A DNA stretch of 64,000 nucleotides, taken from Laguncularia racemosa (Eukaryota > Streptophyta > Magnoliopsida > Myrtales > Combretaceae). Below, piece by piece: positions 24,313 through 36,486 of the stretch. The stretch lies in contig JBBMOL010000291.1 of assembly GCA_037954665.1 (NCBI GenBank), forward strand, positions 372,001 to 436,000, read 5' to 3'. Made by a program: the position numbers and the translations under genes. Each line of letters opens with the position of its first letter. The stretch's first letter is position 1. Under the pieces are notes generated by a model. The model saw only the letters and a program-made list of their open reading frames with translations, made no database searches and was not told the DNA's origin.

Positions 24313-24847
24313 GCACTACATGGAAATGGACATCCTTGATGAGCCCATACATAACCACCATATTAGAAGCAATCTTCCTAACACCTAACAGGTGTCCAAT
24401 AGCATTTAATGTGCTCAATTTTATGCATGTTAAGATGAATCAAATTAAAACTTCTTTGAGAAGCCAATCAACAATCACTCATATGGCCTTCCCATTCTTG
24501 TACCTATGCAATACAAGTTATACCTCCTCAATCTAGCCTACGAGGGAAATAGGTCATATTCCTTTGCTTCAACCCAAGGAGACATAGTTTTGGCTAAAGA
24601 AGTCATACCTTTCAATCTTACTTAATGTATAACGGCTCCCATTGTAACATTACAATAGTAAAACTTATGGTTGGAGATCATTAGCACCATAAGAACAGCT
24701 CGAATTCCTTGCCCACTCTAACTCGATGTTGAAGACATTAACCTAAGTCTCCTAAATCACCTTGTGTGCTCTTAGACATACATCTCAATGACTCATTAGG
24801 AGTATACTCTCTTTGTTGACCAATCACCAAAGAGAGTGAGGGGCAAA

Positions 24848-25290
24848 TGTTGATAGGCCATTTCAGCCCGAGCCCATGCTTAACTCAAGCCCAAGCCTAA
24901 ACCCAACTCTACACAAGAGGCATGACCATGAGCTCAATTGGTAGCCTAGCCTCTCTCTCCATGCCCTTTAGACCTAGTCAACTGTAGATAAGGCTTGTTG
25001 CAAGCTATAAACCCCTATAACTGCCCACTCTCCCACTATTTGGATACTCCAAACATGCAGCTAGAAGCATACCCCACGTTTTTTTACAACTAAATGTCCA
25101 TTAGTATCCTCTATAAATACTTGAGGCCATCTACAAGTAAAAGGATGAAAACCTTAAGCTCTCTTGCTCATTTTTAAACTACTCTTTACCACTCAAACTT
25201 GCATTCTAACTTAAGTGTTGGAATAGCTATGTCGGACAGCTTCAGCATTGCTACAACTCACTGTTTTTCTGTATTCTGCATGTTTATACA
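24848..25290 (+). repeat. 3' LTR of element G (right end approximate)
   Basis: Starts TGTTGATAGGCC directly after the purine tract. Contains a TATAAATACTTGAGG box (about 25112) and AAGTGTTGGAATAGCTATG, which resembles the Tat LTR U5 side from memory. The right end is set at TTTATACA but lacks a partner LTR or TSD. Confidence 0.5.
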
Positions 25291-25584
25291 CCTCTTCTAA
25301 ATCTTCCAAACAATAAGAACTAAATCATGAAAGACAAGTATTCTTATTATATTTATTTTTTTATATTTTTTAATTATTTACTCATTCGGTTGTCATTTTT
25401 TTAAGAAAAAATGACTAAGTAATGAAATACATGTATAGTTTTATTTTTTGTCATCTTGTTTCAATTTTATCTTAGAAAAGTATAGAAATAAAAGAAATTA
25501 TTATGTTTATTTATTATTTATTTATTTTTATATAAAAATAAAAGAAAATAAAACTAGACAAAGGTAAGTACACAAATTTTGCAA
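25291..25584. other. AT-rich spacer
   Basis: Poly(T), poly(A) and TTATTTATT-rich DNA; no gene or element ends seen. Confidence 0.5.
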
Positions 25585-26810
25585 TGTTGCACCTTTATAT
25601 TATTATTATTTCATTATTTTTATTATTGAATGCAAAAAAGAAAAAAAAAAAAAGGACAAACTTGGAATAGGAAGGAATCAGTGAGGATGGTTCCATCCAC
25701 AACTTAATGTGGTGGTCATCAATGCCTAGGCATGGTTAAAAGTAGCTAGATTGGTGGTTTTTGAAAGCCTAACTCAATGGTTATTTTCTTGATGCTAGAA
25801 TGGAAAGAGGAAGGTCCTATTTATACTTGCCAAGCTCAAATCAAGCTTGGTAAACCCTTTAATGGCAAAATCAAGCATGTTCGAAGATGCTTAAAATATT
25901 CTTCATTCATGAGGAAAAAAGCTTAATTTGAGCTATTGGAGTGTAAAAATGAAAATATTTTTGCTCATGTAATTGAGTAAAAGCTTCAATTATTTTCCAG
26001 ATTTTTCAAATTGCAGAAGACATGAATCTCGAATATGTGAATTTTTCCAATTTTCCCAAGCTAACTTGACCCCTCAATTGTGTGTTTTTGGATGAGTTCT
26101 TAGGCTTAATTCAATGCCCTTCGTGTCTTCCACATGATTCCACCATTAATCTAGTGGAATCATGTGACAAATTATGGAAAAAATGAACCAAAGTTGGCTC
26201 ACTAGAAAGGAAAATTGGAAGAAGAAAGCTAGTGAACAAAGGCTAAAGACAATGACATGGTGCATGTAGCATGAGGGAGTGATGCATTGCCATGTGGGCT
26301 AATGAATGCTTAACACATGGCACCATGTGGTTTAACCATGAGGTGACATGTGTCCAAGTAAAGTAATAGAAGAAATTTACATGCTTACATGCTGCAAGAC
26401 TCGAACCTATGACTTCAAGCATGAATGCATGTGTGTTTTCCATGAGGGCATTATTAACACCATTAGTTTTAATGTAATAAAATATATTTAGGCTATTATG
26501 TTGACTAAGGCTTATTTTGGATTAATTGCACACCAAGCCCATTAAATATGATTTAATTTCACTACATTGATGAAAGCCCAGATTTATTTATTTGTTCATC
26601 TCTACTTTTATTTATTTTTACTCACTTCTTTTTTATTATTATTATTTTCACTCTCCTTGTTTTTATTTTTTTTTTTCTTCTTTCCTTTTCTTCTCCCTTT
26701 ATTTTACTTTTCTTTCTTTATTTATTATTTATTTTTAATTTTTTTATTTGTCTAAGTTTCTTAATTAAATGAAAACCCTAAAACTATAAAGGTAAAAATG
26801 GGGTGCTACA
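25585..26810 (-). mobile_element. Putative solo LTR with TGTWGCACC ends
   Basis: On minus it starts TGTAGCACCCC at 26810, a common opening of plant gypsy LTRs, and the other end mirrors it (plus TGTTGCACC at 25585). The pyrimidine-rich block 26620-26755 lies just inside. No coding domain. Flanks TGCAA and GTGAT do not match, so the boundaries are tentative. Confidence 0.4.
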
Positions 26811-27739
26811 GTGATAGTACTCTTAAACATTGAGGTGGCATTTGGTGTAACAAACTAGAGGTCATCATAATCCAAGGTTGGATTGCTTTAGTGGAGATCA
26901 ATTTCAAGATGGGTATCTTGTAGGAAGTAACTACAACCAAAGATAAAGTCGTTGCATGAATTATACTAAGATGAACAATACCTTGATCTGTGGAATTTCA
27001 ATCCATATTAAAGAGTAAGAATGAACCAAATCACACACAAAAAGGAAGAAAGGTATAGGCTTAACTATAAAGCGATGCAAAGATTGCATGTTTAAGAGGA
27101 GATTGTAAAAACCTAAGTGATAGTAAGTCTCACATGGATTGTTGGAGTAACCAATAGAGGTTTATGGGTTTAAGGCAATAAGCATCAAGTCCCTATTAGT
27201 CACCTTTTAGCTTGTCTATTAGCTAATATTAAACTATGATGTTACCTAATGTAGAGGTTGAACTCAATTTATGGGCTTTAAGCTTAGTAATCACTCAAAT
27301 TTGACTCTTTATGATAACAAGGCTTAGAGAATCGAGCCATCTAAGTGGAATGATCAATAGAGATTTTACATGGTGAGTTTAGAGTAAGGACTGTTGGATT
27401 TGCTTATCTGATACTGGCCTTTCTTAATGAAGTTCATGCACTTAAGGAGGCTTTCATTGGGCCTAAATTTATGAGGAGCCCATGAAGGGGGTCTATTAGA
27501 AAAGGGACTCATCTTAATTGTCGATTGTCAATGTAATTTGATGAATAACATTACTAGCCAAACTCTATAAATATCAAAAGCCCTCCACATTTAGACATAA
27601 AAATTATAGAAAAACATTGTCATACTATCAAATTCTCATCTTACAAGATAGGTAAATGTGAATAATAAAGAACATAAGGCCTCTCATCACTAATATTGGG
27701 TTTATTATTATTAAACTCCTCCACCTATTACAAGTGTGT
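26811..27739. other. Unassigned region with a TATA box
   Basis: No coding domain. CTCTATAAATATC near 27563 followed by a leader-like stretch suggests an LTR or promoter remnant (CTAAGTGATAGTAAGTCTCAC near 27112 also looks repeat-derived), but I cannot define ends. Confidence 0.35.
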
Positions 27740-27744
27740 TTGAG

Positions 27745-28471
27745 TGATGGGAATCAAGAGATGATGGGAATCAAGCCAATGCATCAGCGAGACCCATAAC
27801 AAGAGCAAGAGCTAGAAGACTACATAATTTAGCATTGAGAATCCTTTTTAAGCAAATGGAACCCGAAGACATTCACATAGTGTCTTCATTTACTTTATAT
27901 GATTGTTTTCTATTTAATCAGGCACATTTGCCGGTATTACAAGAAGATGATCAAACACACTAGCACTTTGTTTGTAGATGATTCACAGTCCATGGTGAAC
28001 CAAAATGAATCAAAGGAACCGGCTTTGTGTTGTGTATTTGTTGACCGTAATGGGCATGAAAGGATCAGCCATGTGTTACTATTTTCCTTATGTTATTTTT
28101 CCATATTTAAGGATTGGTATAAATGCTTGTAAAGAGAACAAAAAAGACACTTTTTTTAAGATTATATTTTGTTGCCTTATTCACGTGGAAAAGAGGACTT
28201 CCTCTATTTTCATATCACTCTTATCAATTCTTCTAGGGTTGTAGCAAGTGGAGGCTTGGATTGTTATGAGTAAGATCAACAATTGCAAGTTTTTTTTTTC
28301 CTAATTCTACTAGTGAATCACATCCAATAAGAATTTGGAGTTTCATTTTGTTCTTGTTACATGAAATTAGGGTTCACATGCAAATTAGGGATCACACCAT
28401 TTTGTTGAATAATTACTCAATTGTATCTTCAATTAGTATTATGTAATTGAAATTGGATTTGGATTATATCA
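27745..28471 (+). mobile_element. Solo LTR J, A-related family
   Basis: 727 bp, TGATGGGAATC to GGATTATATCA, flanked by the TSD TTGAG (27740-27744 and 28472-28476). Begins with a 17-bp tandem duplication (27745-27761 and 27762-27778). The first bases encode ARPITRARARRL, the pol-tail motif of sister families. TATA variant GGTATAAATGCTTG at about 28108. Confidence 0.82.
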
Positions 28472-28476
28472 TTGAG

Positions 28477-29000
28477 CCTATTGAGACTGTATGTTCCTCT
28501 TCCATGCCTCCTTCTCACTTGATCTTCCTTTTACGTACCATTCTACATCACTCCTTTACAAAAACGTATAGTATGAGATACACATAGCACACATGTGACC
28601 ATCACCTATGAATCCATACACCTACATTTTTTGCAATTCCACTAGGAAGAGTAAAGTGATAATGCCTTAACGATGCCTTCAAAAATACTTATTGAGTAAG
28701 CTAGAGGTATTTCACAAGGAGTTAAAGTCAATATGAAGTCTCTTGAGTAGCACATGACACTACAAGGTACCACTGATTATGAGAAAGCTCCTCTTACATC
28801 ATGCAAACACTACAGACAATACATAAAATACATAAGTGTCAAGCCAATATGACATGTCTTTCATTGAAACTAGTAATGTAAGACCAAGTCCACAAGATAT
28901 AAAGATATTACAAACACCAACAATGCTATATGTCCCTTGAAGAAGTTCAATTTTAGGAGATTCTTTTATCTCCTTGGTTTCCATAACAATGCAAAGTTTG
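28477..29000. other. Unassigned sequence
   Basis: No recognised gene. A 61-codon minus frame (28799-28984) has no domain I know. Confidence 0.4.
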
Positions 29001-32000
29001 TGTCATGCCCCTAATTTTATATGGCGACAACCATTCGCCACATAACCTACTTAAGTAGAATATGTAAGGCTTGAAATTAATAAATGGGTTCATAGATCAA
29101 TTTTAACACTTCAAAATCATTTAATTAGATTTTGAAAAACATTTGATGATTCGCTTGGGTTAGAAAATGTGATAGTAAGTACTAGATGTAGAAGCTAGGT
29201 CCTAAGGCCTGAGGGGCCTATATTAAGTTTATGGATATAAGGAAAGAAGTCATAGAGCTACTGTGGATCTCATAGTAAGTTTAATATAGTAAAATATATG
29301 TAAGTCTGCATGGAAAGGAAATAACAGTGCCAATAGTCCTCATCCTCTAAGTCCTTATCGAATCCCCAAAACTCCTCTTTGAAGCCATACCCCATAGAGT
29401 TATAAAGTAGAACCCTAAGTAAATCCTCACTTAAGAATGAGAAAAGCATGCCAAAAGACCCAATACAACAATAATGCAAGCACAAGCATATGTCAATTAG
29501 GCTTAAATTGTAATGTAGTAAACAATAATTCAATTATATTTATCTTTAATATTGTAAATAAATAATACAGAAATACTTATGACTCTAGAAAACACAACGG
29601 GAGACCTAAGGTCTAAAACCATCTCAGTGGTAATGGGGGTTAATGGAAGCAATCAGACCCCACACCGAACTCTGAACATAAATAGCCTCATTTAAGTGTC
29701 ATCACATTATGAGGTCCTCATTGATCACAATCCAACTATATCATGTCACTTGTCAAGACCCATAACCTTGGATGACTTCCAATATACTTTCTCTCCATTT
29801 ACAATGTCCATTATCTGATGTAATTTCACCTATCAACTAGCTGTTAAGCTAGTCTTGATTACCTAAGCACCTAAACCTACAAGGGTTACTAAAATTGAGA
29901 CCCCACCTTAATTCCAAGGCCTAAGGCATCACTCGCTAAGTTGAAATAACTACACACAAGCAACACTCAAATTCTTAGCTAAGTTTAATTATTAGTCCAA
30001 TTGTTTTATTCCGATCGTAATAAGTGACACGCATGTTACTATGTACTTGAAAAGTTGAAGATTCCCAAAGTAAAGGTCAATTCTTGTTGAGCAAGGTTAT
30101 TCAATTTTATGCATTAAGAGAAAAAATTAGAGTCAATGATTTATCTTAATCATTAAGGCTACTAAACTTAGTTTAGTTTAATTCTAGTTAAGACCCATAC
30201 TAGTTATGAGCCCAACAAGGGGTAAGAAGGCCCAATTAGCTTTTAGCTAAATTTGGCCCATCATACTTATTGCCCATTAATTAAACCAATTTAAGTTATT
30301 ATAATTTCTAATTACTATTTCAATTATTCAATTGATTTTTACTTAATTTATTTTTTATGGCCAAGCCCATCGGGCTTAAGCTTACTTTAGTACTAAGTCC
30401 CTTATGTTGTCTAAATTCATTATCATGTGTCTTATATTAAGGCCTAATTAGGATATAGGGCCCTAAAGAAAAGTGGGTCCAAATATTTTAGAATTGGGCT
30501 CGTTAGCCCTAATCGAGTTATTTAAGCCTATTAACTAGGGTAATTTATTTAGTTAGTCATTTAATTACTTGATCCAATTAGTTGTATCCAATTGGGCTTA
30601 TAATGTTTTAATTCATTTGCCTAGGCCCAATTAGGTATTTCAGATCTAATTTATTTAATTTTAAGTCCAATTAAGTTATTCTCGCCTGTTATGTGACGTT
30701 ATGTTTAAGTTAATTTGAATTTTAGGTTCTTAATTGATTGTCCTATTAGGCATAAGGCCCACTTAGGTTATTTTATTAACATTCTTCACCATCAAAATCA
30801 CAATTTTACTCAAGAATTACACATCTAGGAACATCATAAGTAGTGGCATGGTTGAGAAATCAAGTAATCATGCAAACCTCCACCTTAACCTAACTTCTAG
30901 TTATCTAAATCTTGTCTAAGCTCTAATTCATCATATGCTCGTCAATCACACTTCATAATACACTTTAAGCATGCCTCATAAGTGCTGGAAATTTCATGAA
31001 AGTAACCTCCAATAACTTGTTTAGACATCTAGTCACTAGTTGCACCAATTTCAACATGCAAATCACTACTTACTTATCAATTAACATATAAATCATTAAC
31101 TAACGGACAAATTAAAACCCATATCATCAAAGTAACACATTCTAACATCCAAATAACACATCAAAGTAAGAAACCAACCTTAAATCACTCATATATGTGG
31201 CGGCACAAATAAGCAAACATACATCCATCACATTACTTCATCTAATCTTTAAGTTTCCTCATTATTCATCGTCTCAAGGTTAGGATTAACAATCCTAACC
31301 ATCCATTCAACATTTTTTTTTTGTTAAGAACGTAATCAAAGCAAGGATCAACTTCACTAGAGTGGTAGCATCAACATAAACTGTTCGAACATGTAATTTC
31401 TTCATTTTATTCCAACTTTAACCCTTCCAACCTTGTCTAACCTTGAGATTAATACTCTTTATACTTCCTTAGTTCATCAAAAACAAGAATCAAGCTCAAT
31501 ATATTCAAGGAGGGTGGTGACATGGTTAGTGGTTCAAGGTTCATACATTTCCAAAACTTCTAGTCATTTAAAAGAACTTCCATATATCTTTAAAAATCAC
31601 TAGAAGGAATATTAGCATACCTCTTTGAAGAATACTCTTAGCCCTTGGGTCTTCCTTTGGCCACCACTCCAAGATATTAATTGAGAGTTTTCTTAACCTG
31701 TAAAAGTGTTTCTGGCACACATGAACATCACTTAGCACTTTAATACGAAAGTAAGCCTAATACTCACTAAATCATTAAATTATTGAAGATAAACTTTAGT
31801 GTGTGAAGGTGGTGCAAACTTGAATTGCCCTCCTTAGGTTTCCTCTTGATTCTCTAAACATATAAATTCAGACTTAGGTTAGTAATGTTTTTTGAAAAAA
31901 TCAATAAGGTCTTAGTTGAAGTTTAAGGTTTAAGAAGGGTTTTAGATCTTAACCTTTAGGAAACTTAGAGGGAAAAAAAAAAAGAAAGAAAATAAAAGAA

Positions 32001-32596
32001 AAGAAAAGAAAGGTGAGGTAAAGGGGTTGGTAGCATCTTCTTGGGGTTATAAGAGGATACTTGTGAGTCCCACAATTCCTTTTAATGCCTTCTTGTCATA
32101 TAATGCCAAGTGTCATCTTTTTAGAGCATTTAAATTTCTTGATCACCAAATAAGCTTCTAATTAAACTTATTAATATCATGACTCTCCCCAATTGGTGGT
32201 GTAATTGGTGGTGTAAACTTGATTAGTGTCATTTCCCACTTGAATCAAGTTAAGGGCATTTTGTTCATTTTCAAGAAATTGATCCCTAAACCTCATTTAA
32301 TCACTTCTAATTGACGTGAAATATTTCCTTAGTGATTTTATTTACTTCATTAAAGTCTTGAAATTTAATTTGGGGTTAAGAGGCTATTTCTAAGCTAGTT
32401 TTAATAAAATCAAGTTCAATGACATTAAGGTCATTTTAGAAAATTTTAACCCTAATCTTTATAAAAATCTTCTTATTTGACTTCAAAATTTTCCTTTTTA
32501 ACTTAGTAGACCTTAATTATCAATTTAGGGTTTTTTAGTTTGCAGCAATGAGTTTTCTTGCATTGATCTCTCAAAGTTGGAATGGAGGGTATAACA
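29001..32596 (+). mobile_element. Putative large solo LTR or degraded LTR element
   Basis: The ends mirror each other: TGTCATGCCCCT at 29001 and AGGGTATAACA at 32596 (inverse TGTTATACCCT), a pattern of long Tekay/Del-type LTRs in my knowledge of plant repeats. The interior is non-coding, with repeated AAGCCCATTAGG/GGCCCAATTAG-like words (30180-30780). Flanks GTTTG and CCATG do not match, so the boundaries or their unity are unproven. Confidence 0.35.
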
Positions 32597-32698
32597 CCAT
32601 GCACCTTATGCAATGAATGGCTTGGTTACTTGAAAGTACAATCTTATTCATGGATGCAATATGTGTGCTAAGAATCCTAATTACAATCATCCACTACA

Positions 32699-33214
32699 TG
32701 TTGAAAGACATTCATTCATGATGAATCCCCATTTAATGTCTAACCTATCATAGTGCACAACTACACTAATTCTTTTACAAAGATAATGGGATATCTAAAT
32801 GTAGACCTTAAGATTAGGTCTATCCATAGTTACATTCAGTTTACATGATTGACATGTCAATATTTTATCATCTACTTATTGGAAGAAGGTGATTGCATAA
32901 TCACAATTTCATATCCTTAACATGGCGTTGGTGCAAGAAGGGTCACAAAATAAAAAGAAGTCACCATTCTTGTAATAAAGTAATAGCATAGTCTCCTTAT
33001 TGTAGAAAGTTAGTTTCATGAAATAATTAACATCCTACTAAAGCATCTAAACCACCTTAATTGATTAAAAAGAAAAATGATGACAAATATAAGTGCTTTG
33101 ATCCTAGGGTATAGCCTAGCAGGTTATGCTAAGCAGTTGAGTAGTGGAAAATACCCCCCTTAATTAATAGAAAGAGAACTACTAACCCTAGATAATGAAT
33201 GTCTCCATTGCCAT
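32699..33214 (+). mobile_element. Possible left part of a copia 5' LTR split by element C
   Basis: TGTTGAAAG at 32699 would pair with CCCAACA at 40136-40142, just before a primer-site-like TTAGTATCAGAGC. Without element C the two parts give a roughly 0.68-kb LTR with TGTTG...CAACA ends. No TSD or second LTR was found. Confidence 0.3.
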
Positions 33215-34062
33215 TGATGAGAGCCATGATGGGAGCCAAGCCAGAAGATGGAATGTGGATCCTCTTGAAGTGCCACCTGGACCGATCACAAGAAATCGAG
33301 CAAAACGATTCAAGGAAGCACTTAACGGGTTGATAAAAGATGTCCACGAAGCCGGAAAGGATTGTAGCAATCATGAAGCCGGAATGGATTGGAACAACCA
33401 TGAGAATGCCCTTGCTCTTGTACAAGTCATAACGGATACAGGTTGAAGAGGGCGTATCTTTACAAGGTACGATCGTGTAGTGAGTCTGGAGGTTACACAG
33501 AATCATACACGGTTGTATACACGGTTCAAAGGCATGGTCGTGTATGGTGTCAAGAAAATCTACAGAAACATACACGTCTAGAAGGGTACAACCGTGTATA
33601 TGCTTTACACTGGCTCCAATGCTGTCGGCCTTCACTCCAACGTCGCCGGCGTTCACTCCTATGCTGCCGGCCTTTAAGTCTTTGTTTTGTTAATTTTCTG
33701 CAACTTAATGATGTTATGTCGTTTTAGGCCTTTATTGTTACGAATTGTAAACCCTAATATAAAGCTCCTAGGGTTTAGAACATAAAATATACAACATACA
33801 AGTTTGAAAACACTTTTAAGAGAATTCCTCTCTTGGTTCTTTAAAGAACTACTCTAGAACTTATTGGATTTTCTTCGTGGTGTTCATCCCGACTTATCAA
33901 ATGGTCTTTCATCCCGATTGTGGTGTCTACATAATATACCAAGGTTCTTGCCTCACTTATAGGCAACGGGTCGCGGTTTCCACTCGATTGTTTGGCATCT
34001 TGGGTAGCAATTCTGAACGTATTTGTATTGGGTTTCGTCACATGTTGGCGTGGTTCGTATCA
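33215..34062 (+). repeat. 5' LTR of element C
   Basis: 848 bp, TGATGAGAGCC to TTCGTATCA. U3 start encodes a continuous pol tail (VPPGPITRNRAKRFKEAL) without a stop. It has degenerate CACGG/CGTG dyads (33466-33598), three copies of a 21-bp unit (33614-33676), and TATAAA (33758-33763) bracketed by AAACCCTA (33749-33756) and TAGGGTTT (33769-33776). Confidence 0.92.
33614..33676 (+). repeat. 21-bp tandem repeat, 3 copies, in LTR of C
   Basis: Units at 33614, 33635 and 33656, of the form CTCCAAYGYYGYCGGCCTTCA. The 3' LTR has two (39542-39583) and the related solo LTR one (14119-14139). Confidence 0.85.
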
Positions 34063-34065
34063 GTT

Positions 34066-34078
34066 TGGTATTAGAGCC
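34066..34078 (+). other. Primer binding site of element C
   Basis: TGGTATTAGAGCC three bases after the LTR end; one mismatch (C to T) to the iMet-tRNA primer site TGGTATCAGAGC. Confidence 0.85.
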
Positions 34079-34113
34079 TAAGTTTGTTAAAACATCAGTT
34101 CGGTTTGAGGAAG

Positions 34114-34520
34114 GTAAGTCCAAAACCCTAATTCCAATCGTTCATATCAATTGTTTGTACTCAATTTCATAGTGTTAATTGTCTATTAAAAGTGTAGTAC
34201 CTACTATTCACGTTTGTTACAAATAAAAAAAAGGGAACGTGATCAAGAGCAACAAACAAAGGCAAAAAAAAAAATCGGAAAGAAAAATAGGAAAATTTCG
34301 AGCCCTAGAGTTGTTTTGAATTCTACGGAAGGGAATTGGTGTAGTTTGGGTTAGTTCCGAGAGAATTGAGAAGAGGAATTGGTAAATTGATATCATTATT
34401 GCTTGTGAGAATACACGAGTGACTGTGCGATATCATCCTTGGAGCGAAACACGTAAGGGAGTGTATCGTGAAGCTTAATCATATATATATTTGTGTTCAT
34501 GCTAACCTTTTTTCTGCAGG
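34114..34520 (+). other. Predicted leader intron of element C
   Basis: A consensus 5' donor (GAAG|GTAAGT, cut after 34113) and a strong 3' site: branch-like TGCTAAC at 34500-34506, then a T-rich tract ending CTGCAG at 34520, five bases before the gag ATG. The 407-bp segment has no coding capacity. Element I has similar signals at the same place. Prediction only. Confidence 0.55.
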
Positions 34521-34524
34521 AACT

Positions 34525-36486
34525 ATGTCAAGGCAACATTCTCCTGAAAGTGAGAGGGGAAGGTTTGATGCTAGGTTAGTGATTGAGGCATTAAGGGGTG
34601 AGATGAAGAGGATGTTTCAGGAGGGCATGGAATAAATTCATGAGACGGTGGAACAAAGACTAGAGCAATCTAAAAACGTCTTCCAAGGGCGTAAGAGGGA
34701 GAGTTGTTCTAGGAGAGTGCAACGGGGTGGAGATGAAATGTCTGATAATGAATTTGATGAACCTTCTGTCGGGAGTTATAGAGGTTATAGTGGTAGGAAT
34801 AGAGGAATTAGGGATTGGGAAGATAGAGGAGATAGGAATAGAGAGGATAATCAACTGAGTAGTATAAAGATGAAGATTCCTCCTTTCCAAGGGAAGAATG
34901 ATCACGAGGCGTACATAGAATGGGAGAAGAAGGTATAGATGGTGTTTGATTGTCACAACTATAGTGGGAGAAAGAAAGTGAAACTTGCTGCCATTGAATT
35001 TTCAGATTATGCCATAGTGTGGTGGGATCAACTAATGTTGAATAGAAGAAGGAATGGCGAACCACCTATTGAGTCATGGGAAGAGATGAAGAGGGTGATG
35101 AAGAAGAGGTTTGTGCCTGCGTATTACTATCGTGAATTACACAACAAATTGCAAACTCTTAGGTAGGGAAGCCGAAGTGTGGATGAGTATTTCAAGGAGA
35201 TGGAAGTTACTATGATTAGGGCGAATGTAGAGGAGGATAGAAAGGCTACTATGGCTAGGTTTCTTGCTGGATTGAATAGAGAAATTCAAAATGTCGTGGA
35301 ATTGCAGCATTATGTTGAATTGGAAGATATGGTTCATATGGCTATAAAGGTTGAGAACCAACACAGGAGGAAAGGTAGTAGTACTGCACGGTTTCAACAG
35401 GGTACTGGTTCATCCACCTGGAAGACTAACCAATGGAAGAAGGAAGAAAAGCCTTTACCCACCAAACCAAAAGGAGAGCAGAGGCAAGCGAGTTCTACTC
35501 CTGGTAACCAAGGTAAACCTGATTCTTCTACTCCTAGAAATCGTGACATTAGATGTTTTAAATGCCAAAGTAGAGGCCATATTGCTAGTCAATGTCCGAA
35601 TAGGCATGTGATGATTCTGCGTGATGATGGTGAGTACGAGACTGAGGGGGATAGTGAAGAGGATGATATGCCTCCATTAGATGACGCTAGTGATGACGAG
35701 GAGCCTGCAGTAGGGAAGTTAGTGGCAGTAGTGAAGCGAGCTTTGAATGTGCAGGTGAAGGAAGAAGAGGAGGTGCAAAGAGAGAATATCTTTCATACTA
35801 GATGTTATCTAGGTGATCATATTTGCAGTTTGATCATTGATGGAGGAAGTTGCACTAATGTGGTGAGTAATTTTATTGTCGAGAGGCTGGGACTCAAGAC
35901 TACTAAACACCCTAGTCCATATAAATTGCAGTGGTTGAATGATAGTGGCGAGACTAAGGTGAGTAAGCAAGCCTTAATTGCTTTTCGCATCGGTAGGTAT
36001 GAGGATGAGGTGTTATGCGATGTATTGCCGATGCAAGCGTGTCATGTGTTGTTGGGGAGGCCATGGCAATTTGATAGGAAGGTTGTTCATGATAGCTTTT
36101 CTAACAAGTATGCGCTTGTTCACTAAGGGAAAAGCTTTAATCTTAAACCTTTAACACCTAAACAGGTGTATGAGGATCAGTTGCAGCTACAACAGTCTTT
36201 TGCAAAATATAAGGTGAGTGAAAAACAGAGGGAGAGTGAGAGAGCAAAAGACAGCGAGAAAGAAAAGGAACACAAAAGTCGTTATCAAAAGGAAAAAGAG
36301 AGGAAGGCTGGAAAGAGCGTGAGAGACCAAGTTGAAGGGGGATCAACGTTGGTGGTGAGTGAAAAGGAGAGTGTAGCCTTGCAAAAGGAGAGTTGTGTGG
36401 CAAGAGCGAGTGTAGTAAGGAGAGAGTTAGTGATGAAGCAACCTATGTTGTTGCTGGTTTTTAAAGGAAACTTATTTGAATACTAA
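34525..36486 (+). pseudogene. gag-pro: gag-protease of element C
   Basis: The ATG at 34525 (MSRQHSPESERG) follows the intron acceptor. Gag core: SIKMKIPPFQGKND (34860) and AAIEFSDYAIVWWDQ (34990). Zinc knuckle CFKCQSRGHIASQC near 35556, a full CX2CX4HX4C. Retropepsin-like domain with SLIIDGGSCTNVVS near 35830 and PMQACHVLLGRPW near 36035, then a Lys/Glu-rich linker. Stops at 34633, 34936, 35164 and 36124; the frame closes at 36486, where pol continues one frame over. Related families have one continuous gag-pol frame, so the shift is probably a lesion. Confidence 0.9.

Larger units (their letters stand above)
17145..25290 (+). mobile_element. Element G: Tat-like Ty3/gypsy element with antisense extra gene
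   Basis: Ordered remnants: gag end, protease, RT, RNase H and integrase on plus (17145-20790), a spacer, an extra gene on the opposite strand (21436-23994), a polypurine tract (GTGAGGGGCAAA, 24836-24847) and a 3' LTR. This order, with an antisense ORF between integrase and 3' LTR, fits Tat-lineage elements with additional ORFs. The 5' LTR and most of gag are missing; the remaining gag piece is at 9023-9112, left of element B. Heavily decayed and old. Confidence 0.8.

Noticed and set aside
26567..26755. Hydrophobic 62-codon ORF resembling membrane segments
   Set aside because: It is translation of a T-rich low-complexity tract inside a putative LTR.
29590..29650. tRNA- or 5S-like segment (CATCTCAGTGGTAATGG)
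   Set aside because: No cloverleaf or internal A/B box pair could be traced.
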